Shown: one piece after another, positions 35,190 to 44,800 of the stretch
Layout of the letters: the number at the start of each line of letters is the position of its first letter
How positions within the stretch are numbered: position 1 is the first letter of the stretch
Source of the DNA: Flavobacterium ammonificans
GTDB taxonomy: Bacteria > Bacteroidota > Bacteroidia > Flavobacteriales > Flavobacteriaceae
Assembly: GCF_020886115.1 (NCBI RefSeq)
Contig: NZ_AP025185.1
Coordinates: forward strand, 558,001 to 622,000
Direction of reading: 5' to 3'
Length of the DNA stretch: 64,000 nucleotides
Translations under genes and position numbers: made by a program
The notes under the pieces: generated by a model
Database searches by the model: none
Seen by the model: only the letters and a program-made list of their open reading frames with translations
Told to the model about the DNA's origin: nothing

Positions 35190-36632
35190 TTATCTAATTA
35201 GGGTTATTGACCCCTTTTTTACTGATTCGTTAGGCGATGTGATCCAATAATAATATACTGAATGGCTGGTTTTTAAACTAGCGCTACTTTCTGGCCAATC
35301 GTTCTTATACTCCTTTGTTCGCAGCACCTCTTCCCCAATTGGGCTTACAATTACCACTTCTACATTATTGCCCGCAGTATACTGCAAGGGTAGCTGCCAA
35401 GTATCATTAAATCCATCATTATTGGGCGTAATTAAATTGGGGATTTCCTTTATGTTCGGATCAATTGAAAATTGAACTTCAAACGGAATTTCAGCCGAAA
35501 CAGGGCAAGTGGGATGGGTCAATTTTACTTTATAATTTCCTTCTTCACTCAAAACCAAAGAGTTTGAAGTAGCATTCGTAATTGGATTGTCGTTTTTAAA
35601 CCACGCATAAATTGGATCCACACTATCCGAACTAACCGAAACCGTGGTAGTAGTATTGGGAACAAGTTGAATTGGGCTCGACTCATTTAAACTTCCTTGA
35701 ATTGAAATGGATTTTAAATCCATACTGGCTTTGGATTCACAGCCGCCAAAGTTGACATTCACCGCATAATTTCCCGCTTGATTGGTTTCAAAAGTAGGAT
35801 TGGTAGCTCCAGATAGCGCTACATTGTCTTTAAACCATTGGTAGGAATTCCCTTTTTGAGTGCTCAAGACTGTAGTCAAATTAGCCGTACAAAAAGGATT
35901 TCCTTGACTGGAAATTATAGTCGCCGTGGTAATAGCCGCTGGAGTGATTGTCACTCGATTTGAACTAAAATTAGCATCAGAGCAGCTTCCATAATCAATT
36001 TCGACATAATAAGTCCCTACACCAGAAGCAGAAAGCGTACTCGAACTTGCTCCAGCTATAACCACATTGTTTTGATACCATTTGTATTTTAAATTGGAAT
36101 AATTTAGTGGAGAAGAAGCCGGAATAGTAGGCGTGGTGTTGTCAATGGGAATAGCAATTATTCCGCCAGGACATAAAGAAGCGGCATTCTCTTTTTTATT
36201 GATCGAAAACGAATTTTCAAACGATTTATAATAAACCGGAAACGAATTGTTTGAAGCTGCATTGAGAAAAGGCGCACTTAAAAAACCTGTAGAACTCTTT
36301 ATTCTCAATCTGTAATTTTCTGACCCAACAAGCGTGGACGGAATGGCAAATCGGATTCGTTTTTGGGAAGATGAAATTGTAGTAGTAGCAACTTTTGTGG
36401 TAGCTGTCGGATTATCAAAACTACCGTTAGGGTCGGAAAGTTGCACTTCAAATTCGGTTCCCGCTATAAACCCTGAATGGTTGAAGGTGGCGTCAAAACC
36501 ATTGAAGTTACCTGCACAAATTCTTGAAAAGACCAATCTTTGCGGACTGATCGTTTGTGCATAAATTGTCCTTGTTATTGGCAAAGCCAAAAACAATAGC
36601 ATACAAAAAAACTTATTTAAAGATAGAATCAT
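35190..36632 (-). CDS. Secreted protein with Ig-like domains and type-B T9SS sorting domain
   Basis: This protein of about 480 aa has a signal peptide (MILSLNKFFCMLLFLALP), and the frame allows six extra codons to 36650. The middle contains three or four PKD/Ig-like modules with the recurring YxWFKDN/YKWYQNN wording. The C-terminal 85 residues (IPNLITPNNDGFNDTW, IGEEVLRTKEY, VYYYWI) form a type-B CTD. It is tightly coupled (1-bp gap) to the PorP-SPOR fusion, which makes that protein its probable partner. The ligand is unknown. Confidence 0.88.
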   Translation of the reverse strand: MILSLNKFFCMLLFLALPITRTIYAQTISPQRLVFSRICAGNFNGFDATFNHSGFIAGTEFEVQLSDPNGSFDNPTATTKVATTTISSSQKRIRFAIPSTLVGSENYRLRIKSSTGFLSAPFLNAASNNSFPVYYKSFENSFSINKKENAASLCPGGIIAIPIDNTTPTIPASSPLNYSNLKYKWYQNNVVIAGASSSTLSASGVGTYYVEIDYGSCSDANFSSNRVTITPAAITTATIISSQGNPFCTANLTTVLSTQKGNSYQWFKDNVALSGATNPTFETNQAGNYAVNVNFGGCESKASMDLKSISIQGSLNESSPIQLVPNTTTTVSVSSDSVDPIYAWFKNDNPITNATSNSLVLSEEGNYKVKLTHPTCPVSAEIPFEVQFSIDPNIKEIPNLITPNNDGFNDTWQLPLQYTAGNNVEVVIVSPIGEEVLRTKEYKNDWPESSASLKTSHSVYYYWITSPNESVKKGSITLIR

Positions 36633-36723
36633 AGTAGGGGGCTTTATCAATTCTATTGTAAATGAGCTTTTTTGAAAGTAGAAGTGGTATTTAGGATACT
36701 TTCAATTAGCATTTTGGGACTAG

Positions 36724-38013
36724 TTAATCATTTTTGGAAGCGGTTATTTTACCAATATTCAATCTAAAATCAGGGCGTTTATCATTAAATGGATCAATAA
36801 ATGTTTCTATATTTTCTCCTTGCGAATACACATTAAAGAAAGAAGCATTGCCGTACCAACTTTCTAAATCCTCATTATTTGAATTGTTTTCTAAAAAAAT
36901 ATTGCCTTTACAAGCGTTGAAATACATTTCTTGGAATTTCAATTTTTTAAGATTTTCGTCATTAATCGTAATTTTTTCATCCAAAATTATCGCAGGATTA
37001 AATCCAGAAATTACGGTTCGTTTAAAATCAACATTCGTGTTTTCAGCGATGAACATAGCTTCGCGGACCAAGCCTTGTCCCATATCTAATTTTATATTTT
37101 GACTATTGTTCACTAAGGTCAAATTTGTTGCTGTTATTGAAGTTAATTTCTTACTGAAATCTACCTCTTCCTTTTTATCATAGGAAGACGCATAGAAACA
37201 ACGAGATCCTGAACTACTTTGCAAATAGGACGCACGAATCACCAATGAGTTTTTAATATTTACCTGAGCGCCATAATTGAATTTGAAATCGTTACTACTG
37301 CATTTGTACGAAATCAGTTTGTTCAAAACGACATCCCCACCAAAAACCTCAAAAGAATCTCCGCCTGAGCTGGTTACCATTACATTTTCAATACTGGTTT
37401 GATTGCCCACCCCGCCTAAAAACAAGGCGTTAAAATTGCCAAAGCCTTTTACTTTGGCGCCAGCAAATTCTATTCTCACATAGCGTAAAATACCTGAATT
37501 GCTTGCGCTATTACTTCCTCCATAGGTTGTAAAAGCAGCATCCAAATCAAAATTAGCTGAGGCAGAGTTTCCAAATTTATTAATTGGCGCATCGCCTAAA
37601 AGTAAAATTCCTCCCCAATCACCGGCTTTTCTAATGCTTCTACTGGAAGTGAAAACAATGGGGTCAGTTTCTGTGCCTTCTGCATGAATACTCGCGCCTT
37701 TGGTTATAATCAATGATGCTTTAGATTCAGCATCAGCAATGATCACTGTTCCAGGTTCAATGGTTAATTTTGCTTTATTGGTTACATATACATTACCCAT
37801 TAACAAATACACATTTTTTTTATACAATTTAGAGTCAACTGCAATTGTACCTGTAATGATTTGATTGGGTTCGTTGTATTCTGATTTATTGGGCTTGAAC
37901 TCCGTCCAATTATTCAGCCAACTATTAAATCCAATAATTCCTTTTTCTTGTTGGGCGGTACCGTTAGAATAAACCAACAGTGATACGACTATAGTTAGTG
38001 CAAAATTTTTCAT
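36724..38013 (-). CDS. Secreted beta-helix-like protein
   Basis: This 429-aa exported protein has a signal peptide (MKNFALTIVVSLLVYSNGTAQ). The body carries the wording of Bacteroidetes right-handed beta-helix proteins: GNVYVTNKAKLTIEPGTVI, DPIVFTSSRS, AGDWGGILLLGDAPINKFG, LRYVRIEFAGAK. No T9SS sorting domain or lipobox is visible, so it may stay in the periplasm or leave by another signal. It lies at the promoter side of cluster A with gaps of about 70-90 bp on either side, so it probably belongs to the same transcript. Its function is unknown. Confidence 0.8.
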   Translation of the reverse strand: MKNFALTIVVSLLVYSNGTAQQEKGIIGFNSWLNNWTEFKPNKSEYNEPNQIITGTIAVDSKLYKKNVYLLMGNVYVTNKAKLTIEPGTVIIADAESKASLIITKGASIHAEGTETDPIVFTSSRSIRKAGDWGGILLLGDAPINKFGNSASANFDLDAAFTTYGGSNSASNSGILRYVRIEFAGAKVKGFGNFNALFLGGVGNQTSIENVMVTSSGGDSFEVFGGDVVLNKLISYKCSSNDFKFNYGAQVNIKNSLVIRASYLQSSSGSRCFYASSYDKKEEVDFSKKLTSITATNLTLVNNSQNIKLDMGQGLVREAMFIAENTNVDFKRTVISGFNPAIILDEKITINDENLKKLKFQEMYFNACKGNIFLENNSNNEDLESWYGNASFFNVYSQGENIETFIDPFNDKRPDFRLNIGKITASKND

Positions 38014-38084
38014 GGTGCATTGGGATAAAATGAAACAATTGGTTTCTTTACAAAACCATCCTTATACAAAAGGAAATTTAATGC

Positions 38085-38528
38085 CTATTGTTCTTCAAAT
38101 TCGTGTAGCGATTTGAGTAAATTTTCATAGAATAAAATAGCAGATATAAGCTTATTCTTATCTGCATAAGGGAGGATTTTTCTTTGAAAATTAGTGGTCG
38201 TTTCTAGATACGAAAAGGTAGCTTCCTCTTGAGTATCGAGCAGTTTTCTATAGTCTGCTTCATCAGGAATGCCAAGGTCGACTAATGTCACTCCAGGTTT
38301 TGTTGCCAAAGCAACATAGGGTAAAGTTTTGGTAATTACAGAAGCCCTTTCAATGCACAACTCTAGAAGTTCTTTTTTGGGCATTGACGACAATTCTTTG
38401 TTGTCATGGTACTTGCTGATTAACGCACTACGTTGGATAATGCTTTTAGGAATTACTTTTTTTTGTCCAAAAGCAATAGCTGATAGGAACAAAAAAAGCG
38501 TACAGATAAGGGATACTTTTGCTTTCAT
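38085..38528 (-). CDS. Small exported hypothetical protein
   Basis: This 147-aa protein has a signal peptide (MKAKVSLICTLFLFLSAIAFGQ) and an all-helical, charged mature part. I do not recognise a family. It is the first gene of the leftward cluster A and may be co-expressed with the secreted proteins that follow. Confidence 0.75.
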   Translation of the reverse strand: MKAKVSLICTLFLFLSAIAFGQKKVIPKSIIQRSALISKYHDNKELSSMPKKELLELCIERASVITKTLPYVALATKPGVTLVDLGIPDEADYRKLLDTQEEATFSYLETTTNFQRKILPYADKNKLISAILFYENLLKSLHEFEEQ

Positions 38529-38788
38529 TATGTTTATTTTATGTTATAAAATCTTTAAAAGCAGGTGGGGAAACTACTTCAAGGATATAAAAGTATACAT
38601 TTTTTTGAAATTTCAATTGTTCTACTCGAAAAATAATTGGGTTTTTAAAAGGCGACTCTTTCAAAAACGCGTTTGTGTTGGGAAGTCGGTTAGTGTTATT
38701 CCATTCTAAATCATTCTATTTTAGAATAGAAGCTAGATGTTCCATTTGAAAAATAGGCGCTTGAAAGTAAAAGTTTAGAACCTAAAAT

Positions 38789-38818
38789 TTTGGCCTCCAT
38801 CATTTTCTCTTATCTTTG
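38789..38818 (+). promoter_or_regulatory. holB promoter, apparently leaderless
   Basis: TTTG (38789-38792), an 18-bp spacer, then TATCTTTG (38811-38818) is a full Bacteroidetes consensus. The ATG of holB begins at 38823, only 4 bp beyond the -7 box, so transcription should start at or next to the start codon. Confidence 0.7.
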
Positions 38819-38822
38819 CTTT

Positions 38823-39971
38823 ATGCAATTTTCAGAAATTTTAGGGCAAGAATACATTAAAAGTCACTTGACTAAGAGCGCTAGTTTGGGGCGAATTCCT
38901 CATGCGCAATTGTTTGTTGGTCCCGAAGGAAGCGGAACATTGCCAATGGCTATTGCCTATGCCCAATACATTTTATGTAACAATACAAACGGGGAAAATA
39001 ATGGGGAAAATGAATCCTGTAACCTAAAGTTTGATAAATTATCGCATCCTGATTTGCATTTTGTTTATCCAACAGTAGCTACTGAGGATATAAAAACAAA
39101 GCCAAAAAGCATTGATTTCATTGGAGATTGGCGCGCATTTGTCACTCAAAACCCTTACGGCAGTTTATTTGATTGGTACACTGTACTGGGGGTGAATAAT
39201 AAACAAGGTGAAATTAGAGTTGATGACGCACAAGAAATTCTGAAAACCTTATCCCTAAAATCATATGAGGGGGGTTATAAGATTATGATTGTTTGGATGG
39301 CAGATAAAATGAATACTCCTGCCTCTAATAAATTACTTAAACTTCTTGAAGAACCGCCTGAAAAAACCATATTTATTCTGATAACGGAGCAAGAAGAAGA
39401 TCTTATTCAAACGATTCGATCTCGTTGTCAAGTGCTTCACTTTGGCGGATTGCCTGAAAACACTATTGCAGAGGCTTTGGTTAACCAAAAACAAATTGAC
39501 CCAAAATTGGCTGCCACTATTGCGCATCAAGCACAAGGAAATTTCAATAAAGCCTTGCATTTATTGCAAAACGATGACGAAAGTTATCCTTTTGACGAGT
39601 GGTTTGTTACTTGGGTTCGTGCGGCTTTTAAAGCAAAAGGCAATGCTGCTGCGATTCAAGATTTAATTCAATGGAGCGATGAAGTGGCTGGATTGGGAAG
39701 AGAAACGCAAAAGAAATTTTTATCCTTTTGTGTCGAAATGTTTCGCCAAGCTTTATTGCTTAACTATGAAAGCCCTAGTTTGGTGTATTTAGAACCGAAT
39801 GTGGAAAAATTTCAATTGGCTAATTTTGCGCCATTTGTGAATGGAAATAATATTCAAGAAATTTTCAAAGAATTGTCCGATGCGATGTACCATATAGAAC
39901 GCAACGGTAATGCTAAGATTATTTTGACTGATCTGTCTATAAAATTAACTCGATTAATACATAAAAAATAG
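38823..39971 (+). CDS. holB: DNA polymerase III subunit delta' (clamp loader)
   Basis: This 382-aa AAA+-type clamp-loader subunit opens with FSEILGQEYIKSHL, as expected. It has RIPHAQLFVGPEGSGTLPMA in place of a Walker A; delta' is known not to hydrolyse ATP. It also has KIMIVWMADKMNTPASNKLLKLLEEPPEKTIFIL and the SRCQVLHF segment typical of the family. I start at the ATG at 38823 rather than an upstream in-frame start at 38790, which lies inside the promoter. The DoxX gene follows by 5 bp. Confidence 0.92.
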   Translation: MQFSEILGQEYIKSHLTKSASLGRIPHAQLFVGPEGSGTLPMAIAYAQYILCNNTNGENNGENESCNLKFDKLSHPDLHFVYPTVATEDIKTKPKSIDFIGDWRAFVTQNPYGSLFDWYTVLGVNNKQGEIRVDDAQEILKTLSLKSYEGGYKIMIVWMADKMNTPASNKLLKLLEEPPEKTIFILITEQEEDLIQTIRSRCQVLHFGGLPENTIAEALVNQKQIDPKLAATIAHQAQGNFNKALHLLQNDDESYPFDEWFVTWVRAAFKAKGNAAAIQDLIQWSDEVAGLGRETQKKFLSFCVEMFRQALLLNYESPSLVYLEPNVEKFQLANFAPFVNGNNIQEIFKELSDAMYHIERNGNAKIILTDLSIKLTRLIHKK

Positions 39972-39976
39972 TCCTT

Positions 39977-40360
39977 ATGAATAATACTGCTTCTATCCTT
40001 ATTTTGGTGTTTTTAACGATCACCTTTTTGCAATCTGGTTATGACAAACTTTTCAATTGGAAAGACAATATTGCTTGGTTATCTGGACATTTTGCTAAAA
40101 CACCTTTGAAAAACCATGTTCCTTTAGCACTTTTACATGTACTCGTTTTAGAATTGATTTCGGCTATTTTATGCTGCGTTGGAGTGATTGAATTGCTCTT
40201 AAATAGCGGCAGAATTTTTGGTTATTACGGAGCCGTTTTTTCTTGTATCACCCTATTAATGCTTTTAGTAGGACAGCGTTTAGCCAAAGATTATGACGGA
40301 GCGAGAACTATTGTAATTTATTTTATTCCTGCCGTAATGGCCGTATATTGGCTCAACTAA
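39977..40360 (+). CDS. DoxX-like integral membrane protein
   Basis: This 127-aa protein has four predicted membrane helices (about 5-22, 46-68, 74-97, 105-126). The opening FLTITFLQSGYDKLFNWKDNIAWL resembles DoxX/DoxD-type proteins. Its function is unclear; relatives are linked to quinone or thiol redox chemistry. It is in the holB-thioesterase run, with 5- and 10-bp gaps. Confidence 0.8.
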   Translation: MNNTASILILVFLTITFLQSGYDKLFNWKDNIAWLSGHFAKTPLKNHVPLALLHVLVLELISAILCCVGVIELLLNSGRIFGYYGAVFSCITLLMLLVGQRLAKDYDGARTIVIYFIPAVMAVYWLN

Positions 40361-40370
40361 ATACATCCAA

Positions 40371-40883
40371 ATGACACCAAAAACGCCTTCTGAATCTTTA
40401 GCGATTTTAACCGATTTGGTTTTGCCAAGTGAAACCAATCATTTGAATAACCTTTTTGGTGGAGAATTACTCGCCCGAATGGATAGAGCGGCTAGTATTG
40501 CAGCACAACGACATTCTCGCAATGTATGTGTAACCGCATCTGTGAATCATGTGGCATTTACTAAATCAATCCCTTTAGGAAGTGTAGTGACCATTGAAGC
40601 CAAAGTTTCACGTTCGTTCAACAGTTCCATGGAAATTTACATTGATGTTTGGATAGAAGACCGTTCTTCGGGTAACAAAACCAAAACGATGGAGGCCATT
40701 TATACCTTTGTTGCTGTAGATGCCACCGGAAAACCTGTTGAGGTTCCTGGCATTATCCCTGAAACCGAATTAGAGCAACAACGTTATGATGCTGCCTTAC
40801 GCCGCAAGCAACTCAGTTTAGTGTTGGCAGGCAAAATGAAACCCAGCGAAGCTACCGAACTAAAAGCCTTGTTTACCGAATAA
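40371..40883 (+). CDS. Acyl-CoA thioesterase (hotdog fold)
   Basis: This 170-aa YciA/ACOT-type thioesterase hydrolyses acyl-CoA to free acid and CoA. The hotdog motif is clear: SETNHLNNLFGGELLARMD, with the following helix AASIAAQRHS and the strand VTASVNHVAFTKSIPLG. It is cytoplasmic. It ends the rightward holB operon and is followed within a few bases by a strong terminator. Confidence 0.93.
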   Translation: MTPKTPSESLAILTDLVLPSETNHLNNLFGGELLARMDRAASIAAQRHSRNVCVTASVNHVAFTKSIPLGSVVTIEAKVSRSFNSSMEIYIDVWIEDRSSGNKTKTMEAIYTFVAVDATGKPVEVPGIIPETELEQQRYDAALRRKQLSLVLAGKMKPSEATELKALFTE

Positions 40884-40884
40884 A

Positions 40885-40915
40885 AAAATCCCCTTTTAAA
40901 ACAAAAGGGGATTTT
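40885..40915. terminator. Bidirectional terminator between thioesterase and PorP
   Basis: A perfect 13-bp stem AAAATCCCCTTTT / AAAAGGGGATTTT with a 5-nt loop lies between convergent genes. T-runs on both strands suit termination in both directions. Confidence 0.9.
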
Positions 40916-40937
40916 ATGAAAATAATAATTACAACTT

Positions 40938-41828
40938 TTAAAATCGAAACTGCAACAAAATCTCGTTTGTGTTTCTTGCCGCTGCTAAAGTAGGTTGCGA
41001 ACTCATCTCATAAGCAAAACCAAAAACAAATCGCTTACTCAATCGAATCGTACTCATTGCCGCATAAGCCCTATCAGTTCTGTACATTCCGCCAATTTCA
41101 AAGTTTTTTTCTATTTGCAACATCGCCGTCAAATCAATAGAAACCGGTACTCCATTAACATATCGAACCATAGTCGATGGACGGAAAACCAATCCTGAAA
41201 ACTCTCCATTAATTGGAAAATCATAGCCTGCGCTTAAATAAATATGTGGTCTATCAGTAGTTACACTTGCATAACCTAAATCATTTGTAGCGCGTTTCGT
41301 ATCTAGTAATCTTGGTATAGATAGCGATACATATAAGGCTCCTTCTTTATACAATGCTCCAACACCAATGTTTGGATTGAAATTGCTAATAGCTCCTAGT
41401 GCAGGATCAGATACAATATTGTAGGTTTCTAGTCCTGTCGCATTGACATTGTATGTATTTCCTCCAGCTTTTATACCAAAATAAACATCTGCCGTAGGAC
41501 TCATTTTTACTTTATATGAAAAATCAACACTAACATAGGTTTGTTTCTCTATAAAGGTTCTGTCGTGAATCACAGTCATACCAAATCCTAAATTTCTTCC
41601 TAAAGGAGTACCAAAAGACACCGTTTGTGTCTCTGGAGCTTCATCAACTCCAGTCCACTGTTTTCTCAAAGAACTTGAAGCTAATGACATACTATCAACG
41701 CCGACATATGCAGGATTGACTAAGTTCATGTGTTGACGGTAAAACGAAATTACACTCTCTTGTTGTGCCATAGCAGCACTACTAACTAAAAGTAGTGCTA
41801 TGGCTGCTATATTTTGAATCTTTTTCAT
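40938..41828 (-). CDS. PorP/SprF family T9SS outer-membrane protein (cluster B)
   Basis: This 296-aa protein has a signal peptide (MKKIQNIAAIALLLVSSAAMAQ) and the classic PorP/SprF opening (ISFYRQHMNLVNPAYVGVDS, LRKQWTGVDEAPETQTVSF), with NLGFGMTVIHD after it. Its ATG is 11 bp beyond the end of the large lectin/cadherin gene, its presumed cargo partner. It ends at the shared terminator. Confidence 0.93.
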   Translation of the reverse strand: MKKIQNIAAIALLLVSSAAMAQQESVISFYRQHMNLVNPAYVGVDSMSLASSSLRKQWTGVDEAPETQTVSFGTPLGRNLGFGMTVIHDRTFIEKQTYVSVDFSYKVKMSPTADVYFGIKAGGNTYNVNATGLETYNIVSDPALGAISNFNPNIGVGALYKEGALYVSLSIPRLLDTKRATNDLGYASVTTDRPHIYLSAGYDFPINGEFSGLVFRPSTMVRYVNGVPVSIDLTAMLQIEKNFEIGGMYRTDRAYAAMSTIRLSKRFVFGFAYEMSSQPTLAAARNTNEILLQFRF

Positions 41829-41839
41829 GTTTCTTTATT

Positions 41840-44800
41840 TTATTTTGTGATGTATAACCAACCTTGAGCATCTATAATGCCGTCTCCGCCTAAATCAATC
41901 TGGTAGAAGTAAGAGCCCGATGATGGAAGATTTTCTTTATAGTCTCTATAATGACCATCCCAATCATTTTTATAATCTTTTGAATAGAAGACTTCTTTAC
42001 CCCATCTGTTAAATACTCGTACCGTTGAACCTGGGTGGTTTTCAATATTATAAATTACCCATGTGTCATTGATGCCGTCTCCGTTTGGTGTGATAGCCTG
42101 AGATACATTTAACTCAGAAGTATCACAAACATCTCCTTTTCCATCGCGATCTCTGTCAGCTTGATCTCTATTTGGTGTGTCTGGACAATTATCTGAAGTA
42201 TTACTAACTCCATCGCCATCTCGGTCGGAATCACATGCGTCTCCAATACCATCTCCGTCCATGTCTTGTTGACCTGGATTATTTACTGTTGGACAATTGT
42301 CTACATTATCAGTAATACCATCACCATCTGTGTCTACTCTAAGTGGATTAGATCCTGCGGTTACTTCAACTCCATCAGAGACACCGTCAAAATCTGTATC
42401 TGGATTGAATGGATTGGTTCCTAAAGTTTTCTCTCTTGCATTAGTTAAACCATCGCCGTCAATATCTGGATCAATAGTATCTCCAAGCCCATCTCCGTCA
42501 GTATCTAAATCCACAAACAAACTAAATGACACTGTTCCAGTTCCGTCTGAATTAGTTCCAGAAATAATGTAGGTTGAACTTTGTAATGCTACTGTTGGAG
42601 TTCCACTAATAATACCAGTTGAAGTGTTAAACAATAGACCAGAAGGTAGTGCTGGAGAAATTGAATACGAATCAGCCACCCCACCTGAATTTAATACCGT
42701 AATGGTTGGTTGTGCTACGTTTATTGTCCCTGAATAACTACTTTGTGGCAAACTTAATATTGGCGATTCGTCTACATTAATTACCGAAATGGTTATTGCT
42801 TTCTCAAAACTCAAGCCGCCAGCATCTGTCACACGTACTCGTACTGAATAACTACTCTTCGTTTCAAAATCAAATACAGCTGCAGTGATTAGGGTTGTTC
42901 CAGAAATGCTAAAACTTGCATTATCTGTACCCCCTGTTCCTGATACCAAAGCAAAGGTGAATGTATCACCCGTATCGGCATCTGTTGCGCTCAAGGTGCC
43001 TACAGTAGTCCCAGAAGCTGAATTTTCAGCTACTGCAGCAGGAGTTAACCCAATATTGGTTGGTGCAGTATTGAATACTAGCGTTACATTAGCGGTCGTA
43101 CTTCCACCTGTATTCGTAGCTGTCACAGTGTAGGTAACAGAACCAGTCTGCGTAGCCGTCAAAGTTCCAGATATTACACCTGTAGTTGCATTAATACTTA
43201 GACCAGCGGGAAGTGCTGGAGAAATGGTATAAGTAGGTACTCCACCAGAAATGGTAGGAGTCATTGGTGTAATTGCAGTTCCTTGGCGTACCGTTTGTGT
43301 AGCTGGGGAATAACTCAAAGAGCTCGGCGCTACCGCATTGAATACCTCTAAGGTAAATGTAGTCGTACCCACGCAAGATACCGTGGCCGTAGTACCCGTT
43401 ACCGTATAAGTTTGAGAAGCACTTACTGCTGTTGGCGTACCGCTAATCACCCCCGTACTTGTATTGAATGTCAATCCAGAAGGTAATGTTGGGCTAATTG
43501 CATAGGTTGCCACCGTACCTCCGGTAGAAGTTGGTGAAGCGCTACTAATCGTTTTTGTTCGCTCAAAACTATAGCTTGCCGAATAGGCGATTGCTGGCAA
43601 TGGAATCACGCTAACCGTTACCACTTCGGATAAAGTGGTGTTTTGATTAGTAATCGCTTCTACGGTATATGCACCGGCAGTAGCCACTACTAATTCTCTT
43701 GCTGTTTCACCGGATATGGCTACACCATCTTTGAACCATTGGTAGCTTGAAGAAATGCTTGCCTGAAGACGAACAGTTGCTCCCTCGCACAATGCCAAAG
43801 AAGCATTCGGGTTGTTTGTGCCCGCAAGTGCAGTCACTCCTACCTGTTGTACATAGCAGTAAGAGGTAAATTCAACTTGTTGAAGGTTGGTAGCGCCACC
43901 TGTTGCTCCAGTAAAGCCCCAATACACATAAGAGCGTCCGCCGAATATGTCTTCCTTTAAATCTATGGTAATATTGTGTCTTCTGGTACCATCGTACCAT
44001 ACTTGAAAATTCTTTGTACTAGCATCCCATACAAATCGAGCCGTATGCCATTGTCCATCTTCCATTTGGACTTGAAAAGGGGTTGAATAGGTGTTATGAG
44101 CACCTGCTGCATTTCCATTGGCAATTAGGGCAATATGGTCTTGAATAGGTTCAATAGAACCGTTGTTGTAGGTATCAAACTCAACCGCAAAAGAAGGGGT
44201 GATACCCGCATAACCTAATCCTCCTCCTGAAGACCCAGCATTAAGGGACTGATTCTGGAGAACAAAGGCAATACCGTCCGCACCCGCATCGCTATTACCC
44301 AAATAAACTCTGGCGTTGATGTCAAAATCTTGATCCAAGAACAAACGGTTTTTATTCCAAGCCGAACCGTTTCGATTACCTTGATTCGGGGTTAACGTAT
44401 AAATATTACCTGAAAGGGTAGCATTTCCATTGGGTTGAAAATCTGCCGCCGCAAATGGGCTACAGGTTGGGTCACCAATCGTAAGCGTGGTGGTTACAGT
44501 ACAACCAGTCGAAGCTAGTGTCGCCGTAATTGTATATGTTGCTGGAATTACCACCTGAGCCGGAGTTCCGCTAATCACAGCCGTACTTGTATTAAAAGAA
44601 AGACCTGTTGGCAAAGCTGGGCTTATAGCAAAGGACGTGCCATTTGTAGTAGGTGTAATTGGCGTAATCGCTTGGCCAGCTACTGCAGTATAGCTAGAGC
44701 TTGAATAAGACAGCGTAGGCGAAGGATTCACTGTAATGGTAAATGTTATTGGCGTTCCCGCACAACCTCCCGTTACAGGAGTTACGGTGATCGTAGCCAC

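Noticed and set aside
38713..38727. Small hairpin ATTCTA-TTT-TAGAAT upstream of holB
   Set aside because: Six AT-rich pairs without a T-run are too weak to call a terminator or operator.
42297..42572. Pro/Ser-rich plus-strand frame opposite the calcium repeats
   Set aside because: The regular PSPS pattern is simply the reverse complement of the DxDGDG-coding repeat.
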